From the NCBI GenBank assembly GCA_021159805.1, contig JAGHDT010000231.1:1-6753 (forward strand): 6,753 bases of DNA, written 5' to 3'. Below, piece after piece: positions 5,317-6,753 of this stretch. This stretch comes from Anaerolineae bacterium. GTDB lineage: Bacteria; Chloroflexota; Anaerolineae; B4-G1; SLSP01. The translations under genes and the position numbers were made by a program. The notes under the pieces are model-generated. The model was given only the letters and a program-made list of their open reading frames with translations, ran no database searches and was not told the DNA's origin. How positions within the stretch are numbered: the stretch's first letter is position 1; each line of letters begins with the position of its first letter.

Positions 5317-6021
5317 ATGTCCTTCTACACGCAGTTCGCAGAGACGTACGAATCGATATTCCCGTTCAGTGCTGCGGTCTATGGATTCCTGCGGCGCCAT
5401 CTGCCCCTGGCTCCGGCACTCGTGCTGGATGTTGGGTGTGGCACGGGGCACTACGCCGGGCCGCTGTCACAGGATGGCTACACCGCCACCGCGGTGGACC
5501 TGGACCCGGCGATGATCGATTATGCCCGCGCGCACTATCCAGTGGTCGACTTCCACGTGATGAACATGCTGGATGTCGGCACGCTGGACCAATCCTTTGA
5601 CGGGGTGTCGTGTATCGGCAACACCGCCGCGCACCTGACGCAGACGCAGTTCGGAGAGTTTACCGGTGCTGTTCGGGACGTGCTGGCACCCGGCGGCCCC
5701 TTCATCCTTCAGGTGATGAACTGGGACCATGTGCTCACCCAGACGAGTGTGACCTTCCCGGTGATCGAGGGGGCTGGAGACGCGGTTTTCTATCGAGCCT
5801 ATCGTGACATCTCCGAGACGCAGGTGACCTTTGCGACGCGACTGGAGGTCCGTGGTGAGACGGTCTTTGAGGGCGCGGTGCCCCTGTACCCGGTGCGGTC
5901 CGCAGAGATTGCCGCTGTGGCCGCTGAGCACGGCCTCAAGCTCGTCGAGCACGTCGGAAGCTATGGAGGTAGTCCGTTTGATGCGGAGGTGTTCTCGGCG
6001 AATGTGATGGTGTTTGAGTGA
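5317..6021 (+). CDS. Class I SAM-dependent methyltransferase
   Basis: A 234-residue cytosolic methyltransferase of the Rossmann-fold class. VLDVGCGTGHYA (36-47) is motif I for S-adenosylmethionine. AVDLDPAMIDYAR (59-71) holds the acidic residue that binds the ribose (Asp61). FDGVSCIGNTAAHL (94-107) is motif-IV-like and similar to the GNSxxHL segment of small-molecule N-methyltransferases such as glycine/sarcosine enzymes. LAPGGPFILQ (123-132) is the post-motif. The methyl acceptor is unknown. The ATG at 5317 is preferred to the in-frame ATG at 5305 because GGGGG lies about 5 nt before it. It is the only plus-strand gene, divergent from the sugar cluster, and is bracketed by inverted octamer arrays, which raises the possibility that it is a single-gene cassette. 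A functional link with the sugar genes is not shown. Confidence 0.9.
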   Translation: MSFYTQFAETYESIFPFSAAVYGFLRRHLPLAPALVLDVGCGTGHYAGPLSQDGYTATAVDLDPAMIDYARAHYPVVDFHVMNMLDVGTLDQSFDGVSCIGNTAAHLTQTQFGEFTGAVRDVLAPGGPFILQVMNWDHVLTQTSVTFPVIEGAGDAVFYRAYRDISETQVTFATRLEVRGETVFEGAVPLYPVRSAEIAAVAAEHGLKLVEHVGSYGGSPFDAEVFSANVMVFE

Positions 6022-6025
6022 GTCT

Positions 6026-6049
6026 GCGAGCAAGCGAAAAGGCGAGAAA
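6026..6049. repeat. Octamer array, right copy, just after the methyltransferase
   Basis: Three 8-nt units in phase: GCGAGCAA at 6026, GCGAAAAG at 6034 and GCGAGAAA at 6042. They begin 5 nt after the methyltransferase stop. The array is inverted relative to the copy at 5271-5302. GGAGCAGG at 6063-6070 also mirrors CCTGCTCC at 5245-5252, extending the inverted relationship outward. Confidence 0.65.
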
Positions 6050-6286
6050 GGGGATGCCCCGCGGAGCAGGACAGAATCAGTGAACGGAGCTGCAGAAGCA
6101 GCGAACGCAAGAATGGGAGAATCGCGACGGCTTGAGATAGGCGTAGAGCTATCGGGATTTGGAGTGAAGCCGCACAGATCTCTCGTCCAAAGCGAGTTGT
6201 CCCACCTACGCGCCAGACGAGGCACCAGAGCGAGGGAACTTGTGCTCCAAGAGCATACGCCATTGAGATGCACGCGCACTTGGGGC

Positions 6287-6352
6287 GCAAGATCCCTCAC
6301 TGTCGCGATATGCTAAGCAGTTTTCCGCTCGAGCCGTTCGGGATGACAGAAT
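6287..6352. repeat. Probable dispersed intergenic repeat (GATCCCTCACT...GGGATGACAG type)
   Basis: The sequence runs from AGATCCCTCACTGTCGCG to CCGTTCGGGATGACAGAATG. This layout (AGATCCCTCACT, a variable middle with CTCGAGC, then TTCGGGATGACAG) matches, from memory, a repeat type scattered between genes in many environmental bacterial genomes, often written TGTCATTCCGAGCG...GAGGGATCT. Only one copy is present here, so repetition cannot be shown from the window. Confidence 0.4.
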
Positions 6353-6424
6353 GGCTTGAAGCTTTGGGTAGATGCGATAGCCTTGAGGATGGACTCCAAA
6401 GTCCGGCGGCCGCACGACGGCAGC

Positions 6425-6465
6425 GGGAAGGGCTCTAAGAGCATAGCCCGCAAGCAGCCCTTCTC
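6425..6465. repeat. Stem-loop with 10-bp stem in the convergent gap
   Basis: GGGAAGGGCT (6425-6434) pairs with AGCCCTTCTC (6456-6465) with one G-T wobble around a 21-nt loop. A competing inner pairing GGGCT/AGCCC is also possible. It lies between convergent genes, where a bidirectional terminator would be useful, but there is no clear T-run. Confidence 0.4.
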
Positions 6466-6574
6466 TGCGAGATATGTGTGAGTCCAGGATTGCGGATTGC
6501 CGCGTTGATGGCGTGCGCGTGCGGCTGCATCGCTGAGGCGGATGAACTCGGTGTCGGTGGGCGCTCCAGGCCGG

Positions 6575-6753
6575 CTAGTTTTCCTCGAAGAAGAGCAGCT
6601 TGTAGGCTTGCACCGCGTGGCGCGCAGCCCCAGAGCGCTGCCCTTGTGCTTTCAGCGACACGGCGCTGTCCAGATGCTGCCGCGCCTGTTCTGCTTTGTC
6701 GCCACCGGAGATGGCGATGAGCTGCTCGGCCAGGAGGATAAACTCGTCCAAAG
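6575..6753 (-). CDS. C-terminal end of an unrecognised protein, start beyond the window
   Basis: On the minus strand a frame is open from the right edge to a TAG at 6577-6575, giving 58 complete codons. The segment reads DEFILLAEQLIAISGGDKAE near its visible start, then HLDSAVSLKAQGQ and ends AYKLLFFEEN. It is amphipathic and Ala/Gln/Leu-rich, and looks entirely helical, as in a C-terminal helical domain of a larger enzyme. No family is recognised. The protein-like composition and lack of stops support real coding, but the piece is short. Confidence 0.55.
   Translation of the reverse strand, partial: LDEFILLAEQLIAISGGDKAEQARQHLDSAVSLKAQGQRSGAARHAVQAYKLLFFEEN

Larger units (their letters stand above)
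6022..6574. other. 553-bp gap without a gene, rich in repeat-like sequence
   Basis: No credible coding region is seen on either strand; the open frames here have no family-like features. The gap separates the convergent methyltransferase and the minus-strand gene at the right edge. It holds the right octamer array (6026-6049), an apparent dispersed intergenic repeat (6287-6352), a small dyad GGACT/AGTCC at 6391-6404 and a longer stem-loop at 6425-6465. GCTCCAAGAGCATA near 6243 recurs as GCTCTAAGAGCATA at 6432. Confidence 0.6.

Noticed and set aside
5467..6300. 277-codon open frame antisense to the methyltransferase
   Set aside because: It lies opposite a well-supported gene, has no recognisable motif and its composition (many Arg/His) is that of a complementary-strand shadow in GC-rich DNA.
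6022..6574. tRNA or other structured RNA gene in the convergent gap
   Set aside because: The stem-loops present do not form a cloverleaf or any RNA family I recognise.

Overview
The window is GC-rich bacterial DNA (roughly 60% by eye) and looks like part of a sugar-catabolism locus. Five complete or near-complete genes lie on the minus strand. Read in transcription order from high to low coordinate, they are a one-domain cupin (4543-4869), an aldo/keto reductase (3228-4244), an extended short-chain dehydrogenase/epimerase (2216-3118), a Gfo/Idh/MocA oxidoreductase (974-2092) and a TIM-barrel sugar isomerase/epimerase that runs off the left edge (1-744). Nothing identifies the species. This mix of small sugar-modifying enzymes with roomy intergenic gaps fits an uncultivated, carbohydrate-degrading bacterium of the Poribacteria/Latescibacteria/Planctomycetes kind, but that is inference only.

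To the right of the minus-strand cluster a single plus-strand gene encodes a class I SAM-dependent methyltransferase (5317-6021), divergent from the cupin. It is followed by about 550 bp without a gene, then by the last 58 codons of an unrecognised minus-strand protein (6575-6753).

The five sugar genes are plausibly one transcription unit: same strand, and each of the complete ones has a Shine-Dalgarno-like AAGG-type site. However, the gaps of 109 to 298 bp are wide for an operon. The likely chemistry is oxidation/reduction of a sugar or cyclitol (Gfo/Idh and AKR), epimerisation or further dehydrogenation (SDR), isomerisation (TIM barrel), with the cupin as a small isomerase, binding or sensing protein. 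The substrate cannot be read from the sequence.

The gaps are the unusual part. Two hold what look like 5' stubs of lost genes. One lies just after the Gfo/Idh gene: a strong ribosome-binding site and the start of a uroporphyrinogen-decarboxylase-like protein (MTSRERVLTA). The other lies upstream of the cupin (KNVTLEMSLRPFK). Four intergenic sites carry very short degenerate tandem repeats, each with its own unit (7, 10, 7 and 8 nt). Three of these are arranged as inverted pairs, and one pair brackets the methyltransferase gene. No CRISPR array, transposase, tRNA or rRNA was seen.
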